Shown piece after piece: positions 23,307 to 35,113 of a stretch of 64,000 bases of DNA. The notes beneath the pieces are model-generated. The model did no database searches and was not told the origin of the DNA. It was given only the letters and a program-made list of their open reading frames with translations. The stretch covers positions 298,460,349 to 298,524,348 of the forward strand of contig NC_089493.1 of assembly GCF_036850765.1 (NCBI RefSeq). The letters run 5' to 3'. This DNA comes from Saccopteryx bilineata. Taxonomy: Eukaryota; Chordata; Mammalia; Chiroptera; Emballonuridae. Numbering within the stretch: position 1 is the stretch's first letter; the number at the start of each line of letters is the position of its first letter. A program made the position numbers and the translations under genes.

Positions 23307-24011
23307 TGGAAACTCAGGCTCAGGTACCTGAGCTCCTTATTCACACAGTCACTCAGGGGTTTTCAACACAGAGACAATAACAAAACAGAAGTGAAGAACG
23401 AGATCTCGGCAGGAGTAAAATCAGAGAAGCAGCCTTGAAAACAAAGGTCCTCTACCCAGAGAAGGATGCCGTAAGGAGATCCCAATGAGGGACCAAACCA
23501 GGAGATGTCTCTTAGGATGTCCTGTAAAAATAAACAGAAGCGGCAAAACAAGCCGAGGGCAAACGTATGAAAGCAACTCCAAACGTGCTCTGGAAAGTTT
23601 GAGGTTGGACTCAGTCCCAGCAACTGTCCTCCCAAGAGCACACAGATCCCTCTTCCAGATAACTCTCTGCCAACTTCTTGGCCCTGGAGAGCCTGTTGTG
23701 TGAGTTTGATGGTGTCCTATCCTCGATCACAATGGTACAGATGGCTAGCCACAAACAAACCACAGATTGAGCAGATTGCAACTCTGCTCTGCTTACTTCC
23801 AGAGGCTTTCCTGATGACTCCAAGTGGATAGATGGGCAAGCTGATTGTCCGTGGCTGATGGTCGGCCAGACAGAAAAGACCAGCGGGGCCCTGGAACGTC
23901 TCAGGTGGCATCTCCCCTGCTGGGTTTCTGCTTTGGGAAGTCAGGCCAAGGAGGTCAGCTGCCCCGCTTGTGTTGCAAAGACAAAAAGACAAATGAGTCC
24001 AAAGGACTCTT

Positions 24012-24029
24012 ACCTCGCTGGGGCCTCCA
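24012..24029 (-). other. Primer-binding site, tRNA-Thr type
   Basis: The minus strand reads TGGAGGCCCCAGCGAGGT six bases downstream of the 5' LTR end. By memory, 17 of 18 bases match the complement of the 3' end of a vertebrate tRNA-Thr that ends in GGGGCCTCCA. Confidence 0.7.
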
Positions 24030-24035
24030 TTAATA

Positions 24036-24480
24036 TGTTGTATCAGAACAGTGAGAAACAAACGTCTTGCCACACAATCAATTAGCCAAATTAGGGAGTC
24101 TTTAATTAACCGGCTGCATGGACTGCATGGAGACCTAAGTTGTTCAAATCAATTCAGTGGGAGCAGTTTGGGTCTAGCTTTTAAAGGGAGAATTACATAC
24201 TGTCTGAGGAATGGGGAGGAGAGGAAGCATAGCAGTAAAACAATGCAGTGAAACAAGCTTTCTTACAATGTTTATCTATAGGGGTAATTCAGGGAGAAAC
24301 ATTCTGAGAACACCTGCAACCTTGCAAAGCTAGCCCAAGGCCACAGTCTGGGAAACCAGCCTCCAGGCCAAGAATAGGGAGTCTTTTTAGAAAAGTAAGT
24401 CCTGCCAAAAGTTTCTTCGTTTTAGAGACATAAGTTCTGCTCAGTTATTTATGCTAGGTGCCTTTCTTTTCTATATTTCA
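24036..24480 (-). repeat. 5' LTR of the tRNA-Thr-type ERV
   Basis: Partner of the LTR at 17259; TGTTGTATCAG...TATATTTCA on the plus strand. The two differ mainly in the first 150 and last 80 bases. Confidence 0.9.
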
Positions 24481-26248
24481 GTATCAGAGACTTCCTTATT
24501 TGCATATGGCTATATAATAAAAAAAAATCGAGAACTCTTTTGCTCTGGCTAGCTAAAGGCATTGCAGTGGCCTCCCGATCCCATCCTTTTCCTCTTCAAG
24601 TCTATTTTCTTCATTCCACATCATTCTCACTCAGAACCTGGAATTACTAGCTGTGCTGGTTCACAGCAGTGAGGTCTCGAATCACCCTGCTGGGCACACA
24701 GGGAGGCCAGTGCAGTCCTCTATTTGCACAGAGTGCAGTCCAGGTTACCTCTTAGCTGCTGGTCAGGGGCTCAGGGGTGTCTCTGTGGGTGAAGCACGTC
24801 TGAGATGCTTCAAAGACAAGGAGCTACGCAAGCTGAATCCTGAGGAGTGAGCAGCCAATCCTCAGGTGCCGGAGTGCAGGAGCGCGGCATGTGGGGTGCC
24901 GTGTGCAAAGGCCTGGGATGAAGGACAGCTCTGCCTGTTTGCCTGGGGCTGATATGCGAGAGCACTGCACCCCAGACGTTCACTGCTGCATTTACTAAGC
25001 GACTGTGGCACACGTGTAGCTAAGCTGCCTGAGTTCCCTGCCAGGGGGTCATTACTCCCTTCCTCCAGATGACATAAGTTTGGAGACTGGGTGCTTTCCC
25101 TGCATCAGAATGGAGAGCAGTGGTTGGTGTAGAACTCGGTTCTGATGGATGTAACCCAACCCTAGAGCTCTGAGTAAGGACCACCAGGGGAGCCGGTCAG
25201 TGCTGAGGTGTGCCACCTGGGAATGACCCAATGTGACCGTGGCTTCTGTGCCCACCTGCACAAGGAAGAGGACCCTTCTCCCATTTTCAGGCAAACCCAG
25301 GAGGATGGGGGACCTACAGGAGCCAGAGAGGGTATCACCTGCTCAAGGGTTGGCTGCCCCAGCCAAGTGGCTCTGGCCCACCTGGCTGTGGATTCTGGGG
25401 CTCGATTTGCTTATCAGGAAAATGGGCAATGAATCCTCCTCTAAGACTGGCTGCACAGGCTATCCCAGGTCCAGGGGCTGCCTGTGCTGCAATAGGCCAG
25501 CCTGGAGACCGCCGAGCCTGAGGTCAGACTTCAAGGCCCTGGAAGGGCCTCACCCTCAGGGAGTCCTCTGGCCCATCGCTCTGTGGCCCCCTGCCAGATC
25601 AGGCTGCCCTCACTGCCTGCTCTGCTCACACCCATGTCTCCTGGGCTGTCCACACCCCTCCAGTGCACACAGCCCCAGGCCACCTCCACTTAGGTCCTCC
25701 CGCAGGATACAATCCCAGGGGCCAGGTGACACATTCTGTTCTCATCTATTAACCAGTTACTTCAGTAGTTACTTAGTATCTTGGGATGGGTGTGGGTTGC
25801 TGGCCCCTTTGGCCACCTTCCTCAAGGGGGAGGGGCTGGATTTGGCTTGGACCCCTAATTCCTTTTTATTTAATTGGCTCTCCTTTATTCCCTGTGTGCT
25901 CAGAGGAGATGGTTGTGGGAGATGGAGGGCTGTCACGCTTCTGTGTTCTGAAGGTGCTGTAGGTGGGAGGACGTGAAGGGGTTCCACTTCGTTAGGGAAA
26001 GCGATCTCTGTGTTCAGTCTGCTGGTCTTGTCTGTGTCAAGGTGCAGGCTGAGAGGGAATGTCGAGGCTCAATCACTTCCATGTTCACAGAATGTCTTTG
26101 ACATACTATCAATAACTGTTGCTGTATGTTTCCAACTGGACGTGGGGTCACTGCCTCCCCTATGTCTTTATTTATTTATTTATTTATTTATGTGCTGTTC
26201 ACTGAACCATGGGTCTGTGTACAGCAGGAGGATATGAGTGTTCCCCTC
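24481..26248. other. Intergenic stretch, no gene recognised
   Basis: G+C-moderate DNA. A 247-codon plus frame at 25233-25976 has no domain, coding signature or splice context and is likely chance. A (TTTA)n run lies at about 26166-26190. Confidence 0.4.
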
Positions 26249-26440
26249 CAGGGGTCGTCAAACTTTTTATAAAAACCGCCCACTTTTGCAGTGCTGGTCA
26301 ACCTGGTCCCTACCGCCCACTAGTGGGCGGTCCAGCTTTCATGGTGGGCCAATCGCAGCGCTGTTTGGTTGTGCGGTAGGGACCAGGTTGACCAGCACTG
26401 CAAAAGTGGGCGGTTTTTATAAAAAGTTTGAAGACCCCTG
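26249..26440. mobile_element. Foldback MITE, near-perfect palindrome
   Basis: 192 bases beginning CAGGGGTCGTCAAAC and ending with the inverse (GTTTGAAGACCCCTG). The terminal arms of roughly 67 bases are complementary except for about one position, with a short middle containing CCCACTAGTGGG. CAGGGGT ends are of the hAT type. No coding capacity. A clear 8-base flanking duplication is not visible here. Confidence 0.8.
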
Positions 26441-27032
26441 CCAGAGCACCTGGGCAGGCTGTCTGCTTTGCCTCTGCTGCATTGTTGACAGCAGTGGGTT
26501 TTTCCTGCTGGGGACTGTGATGTAAGGTCATCTGTGCATGCTCAGTATGGGTGTTGGATGTCCTAGGTTGCTTTGCTATTGCCTTTGGGTCCCGTGGTTC
26601 AGAGTGTGGTCCATGGATGGTGTAGAACTCAGTTCTGATGGATGTAACCTGCTAAGAAGGGCTTGATGTATGTCTCTGCCATGTTCTATCTTCACTTTAG
26701 GGTTCGTGTCTGGGCACCTGTTTGGGGTTGGATGCTGATGACCTCTGGCTGAGGGTGTGCGTGTGGCTTGCTCACATTGGCCCTGGTGTTGGTTGTGTGT
26801 CACAGCTTGTTCATCGTTTCATAGGACCCAGAGCTGCTGTCACAGGTCTCACTTTATGGTACTGGTGTGATCAATGTGATACGGAGATGCTTCCCGTCAT
26901 GATGTGTGTACCTTTGAAAGAACTTTTCAGTAGAGGCCATCTGGGGGAACAGAAAAGGGGTGCCCCACAGTATGCCAATTGGGGATAGCACTGCTGTCGG
27001 GGAACCTATATTGCGATTTGTTGGTGTTGGGA

Positions 27033-27361
27033 TTTTTTTGTTTTAACAGAGACAGAGAGTCAGAGAGAAGGATAGATAGGGACAGACAGACAGGAATGGA
27101 GAGCGATGAGAAGCATCAATCATCAGTTTTTCGTTGTGAAACCTTAGTTGTTCATTGATTGCTTTCTCATATGTGCCTTGACCAGGGGACTTCAGCAGAC
27201 CGAGTGACCCCTTGCTCGAGCCAGCGACCTTGGGTCCAAGCTGGTCAGCTTTGCTCAAAGCAGATGAGCCCACGCTCAAGCTGACGAGCTCGGGGTCTTG
27301 AACCAGAGTCTTCTGCATCCCAGTCCGATGCTCTATCCACTGTGCTACCGCCTGGTCAGGC
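27033..27361 (-). repeat. tRNA-derived SINE (type A)
   Basis: A minus-strand copy from the GAGACAGAGAG tail to the complement of the GCCTGACCAGGCGGTAGC head. Confidence 0.88.
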
Positions 27362-28403
27362 TCATTAGCGTGTTTTTTGTTTTTTTTTCACTCTATTGGT
27401 GTTGGGTTAGTTGGAGACGTGAGGCTTTCAGAGTTCTCTTTTCATGTTGTTTTTTCACCTGGAGTTCAGAAAGGTTGTTACCAAGGTGGCTGTTTGCAGT
27501 TACGGTCTTGGCTTCACTTGTCAGATTTTTCCTTTGTCTTACTGTTTGCTTGTTTGCTTAAATGTTTACTCTCTGGTGATTGAGGACTCTTTCATATTTT
27601 CTGTAGTTCCGTTCCTGCCTAAGATTTCTGGGGTGCGATGTTTGTCCATTTATTCCACCTGTGCCTAACTTGTCTTGGTCATTGAGGTGGGTTCCCTTAG
27701 TATGAGGGTGTGGGTTTGAGGTCCCATAACCATGTTTAAAATGTGTGTATCAGCCTCTGTTTGCATTGTTGGATGTTATTTCTTTGCCCGGGATGAGCAG
27801 ATAGTGCTTCACTGCATGTGTTCTTTCTACCTTGCTATCGATCAGAGAAGGTGGTGATACAGCATTCGGAATAGAGTTTTGTTGCTGACTTTAGGGTTCC
27901 AGCTGCTGAGTGTCTTGATTCTAGGTGTCTGTTTCTCCCAGCTTTCCTTGAGTGTGGAAGTCAAGGTGTTTTATCACTGTTCTGTGCTGGGTGCTATGGA
28001 GCCCTTCTTCCCCAGTTCAACGTGTCTTTTCTGGGTAAAATGTGCCCAACAGCTCTTGGTTTTTCTGCTATAAGTTACGTTACCACAAGACTTCCTCTCA
28101 TTTTGCTCTTTCCAAATATCGAGGCGTTTGAAGGTCATGTCTTTGATCCCTACTTTGTTGGGCTGTAACCCCTTCATAGTGTACATTGGAGTATGCTGCA
28201 ATAGGCTTTTTAATTATTCCTGTAGTGAGTTTCTTGGTTGCAAGCACCGTTTTCATAAATGCTTGCTCTTGCCTTTGTACAAATAGAGCATGTTGTTGAT
28301 GTTTTATTTTATATCCTAAGAAATTTATACACATCTTGGGGAAATTGACTTCATTCTTTGTAAAACTATTTTTATGAGTCTTCGGTTGATTTAAAAATTA
28401 TTT
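27362..28403. other. Unassigned stretch
   Basis: T-rich on the plus strand with no long frame and no recognised exon. It may be decayed L1 or ERV DNA. Confidence 0.3.
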
Positions 28404-28418
28404 ACTAACTGATTTTTT

Positions 28419-28788
28419 TTTTCCTGTATTTTTCTGAAGCTGGAAACGGGGAGAGACAGTCAGACAGACTCCCGCATGCACCCAACCGGGATCCACCCGG
28501 CACGCCCACCAGGGGCGACGCTCTGCCCCTCCGGGGCATCGCTCTGCCGCGACCAGAGCCACTCTAGCACCTGGGGCAGAGGCCAAGGAGCCATCCCCAG
28601 CGCCCGGGCCATCTTTGCTCCAATGGAGCCTTGGCTGCGGGAGGGGAAGAGAGAGACAGAGAAGAAGGAGGGGGGCAGGGGGTGGAGAAGCAAATGAGTG
28701 CTTCTCCTGTGTGCCCTGGCCGGGAATCGAACCCGGGTCCCCTGCACGCCAGGCCGACGCTCTACCGCTGAGCCAACCGGCCAGGGCC
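28419..28788 (-). repeat. tRNA-derived SINE (type B)
   Basis: A full-length minus-strand copy flanked by ACTAACTGATTTTTT at 28404-28418 and 28789-28803. Confidence 0.93.
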
Positions 28789-29369
28789 ACTAACTGATTT
28801 TTTAATATTTTTAGTGAGTTCATGTCTGGAGGCACGGTGTCCTGAGAATGAGAAAATCTGTAAGTGATATCGTGTCCCCTAGGGTCATCTGAGTGATTTT
28901 CTTTCAGGCACTTGTTCCCCATGTTAAGAAGCGGGTCTGCAGATGGATTTTGGAAAGTAAAAGATTAAGACTGTTGATGATTAGTTACCTTTCAGCACCA
29001 GTAGGAAAGATTGAGTTATAAGGCAAGGACAGCTGTCTACAGAGGTTTCAGTGGGGTGCGGTGTCAGATATGCTGTTCCCCCAGCAGGCAGGGGTTTTTG
29101 GATCTGCCCATCTGACCCACAGGGCAATCCTGCTGTCAGCAGTCAGGGAATGCCCAGGACAGTAGTGTCTAGTCAGGTCATTTGCCAGACACTGCTCGCT
29201 GCTTCAGACAGTCCCGTCCCCAGTTGCCGAGGCAGCGCAGTGCACCTGAGCAGCCTCCCAGGAGGCATCTGTACAGGCACGGAATGTGTGTGAACGCTGT
29301 AGAGAGGAGAAAGTGAGGCAGAAAGAATGTCAGTCATTAAGGGGACGGCAGAGCAATGGCGCTGTACTG

Positions 29370-30240
29370 AAAGTTGTGTTGTTGTTGCTTATACAATATT
29401 TCCTGACAGCTCTAAACAGAGTCTGAAATGTGTTCTCCTACACAACGGTAATGTTTATGCAGCGGTTCCAATTGGTTATTTAACTCATCTGTGAGAATAT
29501 TATAATGACATATAAATTGTCCTCAACTTTCTGAATTATGAGGAGCATAACTGGATCATTTGTGTGGATCTTAAAATGGTAAATTTCCTGCTAGGACAAC
29601 AGAGGGGTTTCACGAAGAATCCTTGCTTTCTGTGTTTGTGGGACAGCCGAGCTGAGGAAAAACACTGGACACAGAAGGAGTGGTCGAAACGTGAAGCTCT
29701 GGAAGTAGGGATGCAAAATATTGTGAATGAATCTGTAGTTAATGGAGACAGGATCATTTTTCCCCCACTTCACATCAAAATTGGCTTAATGAAGCAGTTT
29801 GTTCAGGCTTTGAATAGAGAAAGTGAATGCTTTCAACATATTATTTCTGCTTTTTTCTGCCTTGTCTTTCGAGAAGATAAAAGCAGGTGTATTGGTTTGA
29901 TGGACCTCAAATTTGAACCCTCACATGCGATGAAGAATTTGCAAGGAAGATGAATCAAAAGGAGAAAGCAGCATGGCAGTCTTTTGTGGCAGTTACAAAG
30001 AACTTCTTGGGAACAGAAAAGCAAAAAACTATGAACTTCTGGTTCAAAGGATGCTGTTGGCTTTCCGCAACATTGGATGTAACATGAACATTAAGATTCA
30101 CTTCCTGGACAGTCACCTTGATAAGTTTTCTGAAAATCTTGGAGCTGTTAATGATGAGCAGACTACTGCTGGAGCATCAAACGAGATTGTCCTCAACAAG
30201 TACACAAACACAAGAGCTACAAATGCAAATTTTGCCTGAA
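29370..30240 (+). pseudogene. Relic of a multicopy protein family known from invertebrates
   Basis: A plus-strand coding relic. In one frame: SSKQSLKCVLLHNGN, then YEEHNWIICVDLKMV, LLGQQRGFTKNPCFLCLWDS and PPLHIKIGLMKQFVQAL. After a shift near 29935: KAAWQSFVAVTKNFLGN, then NIGCNMNIKIHFLDSHLD and FSENLGAVNDEQ. I recognise this block order from a large family of uncharacterised, multicopy proteins in arthropod and cnidarian genomes. Their copy number suggests linkage to a mobile element; I cannot name the family. Two in-frame stops lie near 29490-29520 and the C-terminus after NDEQ departs from the family. It is therefore a truncated, dead copy in this genome. The function is unknown. Confidence 0.65.
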
Positions 30241-31044
30241 TAGAATTTAAATAAGTTTTGCGCAAATTTTATGATTAAAATAACTTTTAATATGTTCTAT
30301 TTCAAAATTGTAGACAAATTCTGATGCAATCATATCTTTTAGTGTATTAGTGTATTTACTGCATTATATAAATTATATTTTCACAAAGATGATACCCAAG
30401 AAAAAAGTCTACTTCATTATGTTAAACTAAATGTTGAAAATTTACAATAAGATGAAAACATAAAATCTTGAATTGCAAAAAACTATAGCTTACAGAGAAA
30501 AACTAATGTCAGATTTGAGATCAGCACCCTCGAATTAGGTTAGAACAAGTGTTTTTGTGGATGCAACAAAAATGTTTTTCCCCAGTGTTATCAGTTAATT
30601 GAAGTTATTTTATATTTCCAATTGTGATGCATTTGGGGGGTTATTTAGAAAATGTCATTTATACCTTAAACCATAAGGAGCTCATAGATCCCTCTTATTA
30701 ATATTTTTTAGGTTTATGGCCATGACAGCAAGACACACACTTTATGTTCTTTCAAACCATGAAGCTTGTTGAAGGTTGCTTTCTGTTGCTTTGTGGTCCC
30801 TTTAAATATGTGTGAATATGCTTCTCTGTCACCTTGTGCACATGCCAGTTTCAGAAGAGAACTTAAGTACAATCACCTTAGTGTCAGGCATGAAGACTGC
30901 AAGGAGCAGCTTGTTCACTCCCTTACCTTATTTCTTGTGTCCAATAGATTTTGGGGTTTCCCAACAAAAATAATGTCAGATGTGTTACATGTTCTCAAAT
31001 TAGCTGCATGTTATCCGTGTCACCTTTATGCATCTAAGATTCTG
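30241..31044. other. AT-rich unassigned stretch
   Basis: No frame of interest. 30590-30830 resembles 32880-33120 (blocks CCAATTGTGATGCAT versus CCAATTGCAATGTAT, and GTGGTCCCTTTAAATATGTG versus GTGGTCCCTTTTAAATGTGT). This suggests two copies of one unnamed repeat. Confidence 0.4.
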
Positions 31045-31217
31045 GTCTGACCTGTGGTGATGCAGTGGATGGAGCATTGATTTGGAATGCTGAGGTTGCT
31101 GGTTTGAAACTCGAGGCTTGCTGGGTCAAGGCATATATGAGAGGCAACTCCTCTGAGGTGATGTTTTCACTTCTCTCTTTCTCTGTCTCTTCTGTTTTTT
31201 CTCTAAAATCAATTTCT
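31045..31217 (+). repeat. VES-like SINE
   Basis: Head GGTCTGACCTGTGGTGATGC, GGTTTGAAACTC B box, and a CTCTTTCTCTGTCTC tail. Confidence 0.75.
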
Positions 31218-32675
31218 TCAAAAAATCTTAGATTCTGTAATTCAGTTTTATGAAATGTTCTATACATCCAGTATGATCTCATTGTCTTGTATTCTTGGGA
31301 ATATCAGTTCTCCTTGAGCATTTACTATACAATGAATATCCCTTGTTATCTCACTTGATTATTAGCCCAGCTGCCAGACTTTCAAAGTATAAGGACATTT
31401 TTTTTAAATTTCATTCCAGTGTCAATGAGCCAGGCATGTGACATGAAAGGTTGGGACACTAAGTCCTGGCGAGTTCTGCAGCTGAGATCATGGACGTGTG
31501 TCGGCTAAGGATAACCATTATTTCTGTTCCCCCTGTCAGTTACACTTGGTTTATTTTTGTGGGGGTTGGTAGAATGTGGTATGACTGCTAGTGATGTTTC
31601 TTCTACATTTACATTGGTAGTGAGATATATTAAATATATTTTGATGCTCGCTGCTTGGACTTAGGGAGTCATGAGATGTCCTTTATGGAGTCCTGGCTGT
31701 GTTTGCATTGTGAGTATCAGGTTCAGCTCCTGCATCTGTCATGCAGCAAGTGGGGTCTGTTGTTTGGCTCCATGTCTGAAGTTTGGTTATGGAGTCTTGG
31801 TTACATATCAGGAGCCTGTCTCCAGGGTTTGTCATTGAATCTGTATTCTGCTGTGCACCTGGGGTCCCTTTGCATGTAGCCTCATGTCCCAGTTTCCAGT
31901 GTGGGGCCCATGAGCAGCTCCAGTTCTAGGGCATGACGTATGGACTCTGGTGTCTAAGGTGCCATGTCAGTCTCTGGCATTGGTGTTTCCTAGTCTCAGC
32001 TGGGTCTGTAGACCAGTGTTTGGTGTTCGGTTCCATGTCTTCTTTTTGGTTTGAGTGTTTATCCAGTGCTCATCTTAAGTTGTCTAGGGTCCACAGGGCC
32101 CTGATTCTGTCTAAGCCTAAGGTCTCTGGTGTCTGTTCAGTAGTAGTTGTTGTGTTCATGTTGGCAGAAAGCTAGATATGGATGGGGAAAGAGAGCAAAG
32201 TGAATGGGAGGTTCTATTCTATAAACTCAAAATGTCTGTTCCAGGGAGATGTCTCAAGGTTCCATTAGTCTAATCTGATAGAAGGCTCCAGTATTCATAG
32301 GCTTGATTGTACATTAGAGAAATTCATTTTGTTCTGAGATGTCCATTGTCCCCTCAGCCCTCTGGTTTAGGCTTGGGAGGAGTTTCCCCAAGGCACTCCT
32401 GGTCATGTGTTTTGGGGAAGTGAGAGGGAAATGATTCCATTGTAGGAGAAGAACCATGGGAGTCAGAAATGAACAAAAAACACTGTGAGGTGCAGAATTG
32501 ATATTGTTGATGGTAAAAAAAAGGTAGTCCTTCCTAGGTGAAAAATAGAAAAATGATCCGAAGATAAATCTGAGTTTTTTTCTTTTTTCTTTTTCCTGTT
32601 TTTGCCTTTCTATTAAGAGAAATGCACTAGGCATGTTGTAGGTCTATCACAACTTTTCCATTGGATTTTACATTT
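31218..32675. other. Unassigned stretch
   Basis: T- and G-rich plus strand with scattered chance frames. No recognised gene or repeat family. Confidence 0.3.
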
Positions 32676-32866
32676 TTCACATTGATGAGAGAGAGAGACA
32701 GACAGCCATAGAGAAAGAGAAGCATGAACTTATTTTTTCAAATAGTTGTTCCATTTAGTTGTGAACTCCTTGGTCACTTCTCTTAGGTGCTGAGACCTGT
32801 GACAAAACCCTCAACCTTGGCACACAGGGAGGACACTCCATGCACTGAGCCATCTGGTCAGGGCAC
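32676..32866 (-). repeat. VES-like SINE
   Basis: A minus-strand copy: a GAGAGAGAGACAGACAG tail block, and the end CATCTGGTCAGGGC. Confidence 0.7.
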
Positions 32867-33520
32867 CATAGGTTTTTAAAAATTATTATATTTCAGTTAA
32901 AATTATTTTAGAATTCCAATTGCAATGTATGTTACAGGTTATTTAAAATTGTATTTTATAAGTGTAAGTGTATAGACTTCCTGGTTTATCTGTTACTAAT
33001 GATTTCAAGGTCAACTGTCATGAGAGGAGGAAATGGGTTATGTAATTTCAAATCTTTGAAGTTTGTTGTCACGTGCTTTTATAGTGCAATGTGGTCCCTT
33101 TTAAATGTGTCCTCAGTCTGTGTCTCAGCTTTTTGGTCATGTACATCTTGGGAACAACACCCTGGTGGTGGTCAGGAGGAACAGGGGTGGGTGCAGTGTA
33201 TTCTCTGTCAGTGGTTGTATTGCAGAAATCAAAGGACAAAAACGTCCAGACAACTTGATGAAGAAAGTAGGATTTATTTAGCTGGTGGAGCAGCGTGACC
33301 TCCAATGAGGCAACCAAAGACGTCCTCCCCAAAGTTAGATATACAGGTTTTAATAGAATACAGGTTTTCATGCAAGGAGCTCGTGATCCCTTTGTCTAGA
33401 GGTACATGTCACTCCCAGGACTCCAGGATGGGAGGGTGAGTTTAGGTGGAATCAGAGGATGAGTGTTGGCATTTTTAATTAAGGTATGTAAACATTGTTT
33501 CTTAAAAGCTTTTGAGAAGA

Positions 33521-33868
33521 GCCTGACCAGGTGGTGGCGCAGTGGATATAACGTCTGACTGGGATGCGGCAGACCAAGGTTTGAGACCCTGAGGTCGTCA
33601 GCTTGAGCGCGGGATCATCTGGTTTGAGCAAAGCTCACCAGCTTAGACCCAAGGTCTCTGGCTTGAGCAAGGGGTTACTTGGTCTGCTGTAGCCCCACGG
33701 TCAAGGCACGTATGAGAATGCAATGAATGAACAACTAAAGTGCTACAAATAAAAACTGATGATTGATGCATCTCATCTCTTTGCGTTCCTGTCTGTCTGT
33801 TCCTATCTATCCATCTCTCTGACTCTCAGTCTGTCTCTGTATAAAAATATAAAAACAAAACAAAAAAA
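33521..33868 (+). repeat. tRNA-derived SINE (type A)
   Basis: Full length, GCCTGACCAGGTGGTGGCGC to the A-rich end. Confidence 0.9.
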
Positions 33869-34208
33869 ATCTTTTAAGAAAAGACAAGGGGAAGGTGTTT
33901 TCAGATGAGTCCTATCTTCTTTGCTCTGTGTAGCAAGAGGCCCCAAGCACCCTTTCAGAGAACTGTAGGAAGTAGTTCATCTAGAACTGGCTGACTCAGT
34001 TACCCCTGCTGGCTCCCTTCCCATGCATTCTGCTTTTTTCTTCCTCAGGGAAGAGGGAGCATGCCCCTTTCCTCAGTTGATCCACTTACCTACTTATGTT
34101 GAGTAAGTTTTCTATCTCTGTACTGATTTTCTTTTTTTGTGGTAATCTGTTGGTTTTAAAAGAAGTATTTTCTATCGCTAAAAGAGAGTTGGATGAAACC
34201 CATGGTTA

Positions 34209-34300
34209 TGCCCTGGCCAGGTAGCTTAGTTAGTTAGAACATCATTCTGATACACCAAGGTCATAGGCTCAATCCTCAGTCAGGGGACATCTAAGAATTA
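34209..34300 (+). repeat. VES-like SINE, short
   Basis: Head GCCCTGGCCAGGTAGCTTAG and 'CTCAATCCTCAGTCAGGGGAC' only. Confidence 0.6.
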
Positions 34301-34574
34301 AACAATGAATGCAAGAGAACATTGGTAGTGTCATATTTGGAGTTTAGCAGTTCTAACCAGTATGAGTGCCATACTATAGTAGTCTGAATTTGCCATTTCC
34401 TAACAGAGCTTATTTTTACAAAGTTAGGTACTTGGTCTTGTCGAAATAAGAACCATGAAAACTGGGGAGTTTTAAGGAGTGTATCTGAGCCAAAGTGACT
34501 CCAAACGTTTGGACTGAAGATCTCCAATCCTGCAGACTGACAGTGTAGCAATTTCGATTTTATTTACTTTTTAA

Positions 34575-35064
34575 AATTCATTTAAAAAATGAATTTTAGA
34601 GAGTGAAGAAAGAGAGAAGGGGAGGAACAGAAAGCATCACCTTCCATATATGCCTTTATCAGGAGAGTCCAGTATTTTTATTTCTTTAATTCAATTTAGA
34701 GTGTGGAGAGAAGCAATTTTTTTGTGTGTGCCTGAGACAGAGAGAGGGACACATAGTTACAGACAGGAAGGGAGAGAGATGAGAAGCATCAATTCTTTGT
34801 TGGGGTACCTTAGCTGTTCATTAATTGCTCTCTCATATGTGCCTTGACCAGGAGGGTACAGCAGAGTAACCCCTTGCTAAAGCCACCAACCTTGGGCTTC
34901 AAGCCAGTGACCATGGAGTCATGTCTATGATCCCATGTTCTTGCCTGCAACCCCGCACTCAAGCTGGTGAGCCTGTGCTCAAGCCAGCGACCTTGGGGTT
35001 TTGAACCTGGTTCCTCTGCATCCCAGTCCAATGTACTATGCACTGCACCACTGCCTGGTCAGGC
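34575..35064 (-). repeat. Two minus-strand SINEs, the second inside or against the first
   Basis: 34575-34670 is the tail part of a VES-like SINE. 34713-35064 is a type A copy ending in the CTGCCTGGTCAGGC head complement. Confidence 0.7.
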
Positions 35065-35072
35065 ACCATTCC

Positions 35073-35074
35073 CT

Positions 35075-35113
<39 letters not shown>

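Larger units (their letters stand above)
17259..24480 (-). mobile_element. Endogenous retrovirus, gammaretrovirus-like, tRNA-Thr type
   Basis: A minus-strand provirus. LTRs of about 445-448 bases (TG...CA) at both ends are alike at roughly nine positions in ten. They enclose a primer-binding site, gag and pol relics in the order expected on the minus strand. Between pol and the 3' LTR (about 17.7-19.1 kb) I see no envelope frame, only AT-rich DNA and a SINE. Frames are broken many times, so the element is inactive. The bases flanking the two LTRs do not match as a 4-base target duplication. This may reflect decay, rearrangement or recombination between copies. Two SINEs inserted later at 18403 and 21587. 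Confidence 0.88.

Noticed and set aside
25233..25976. A 247-codon plus-strand frame
   Set aside because: No recognisable domain and a biased Pro/Ser/Leu composition; a minus-strand frame overlaps its end. Likely chance.
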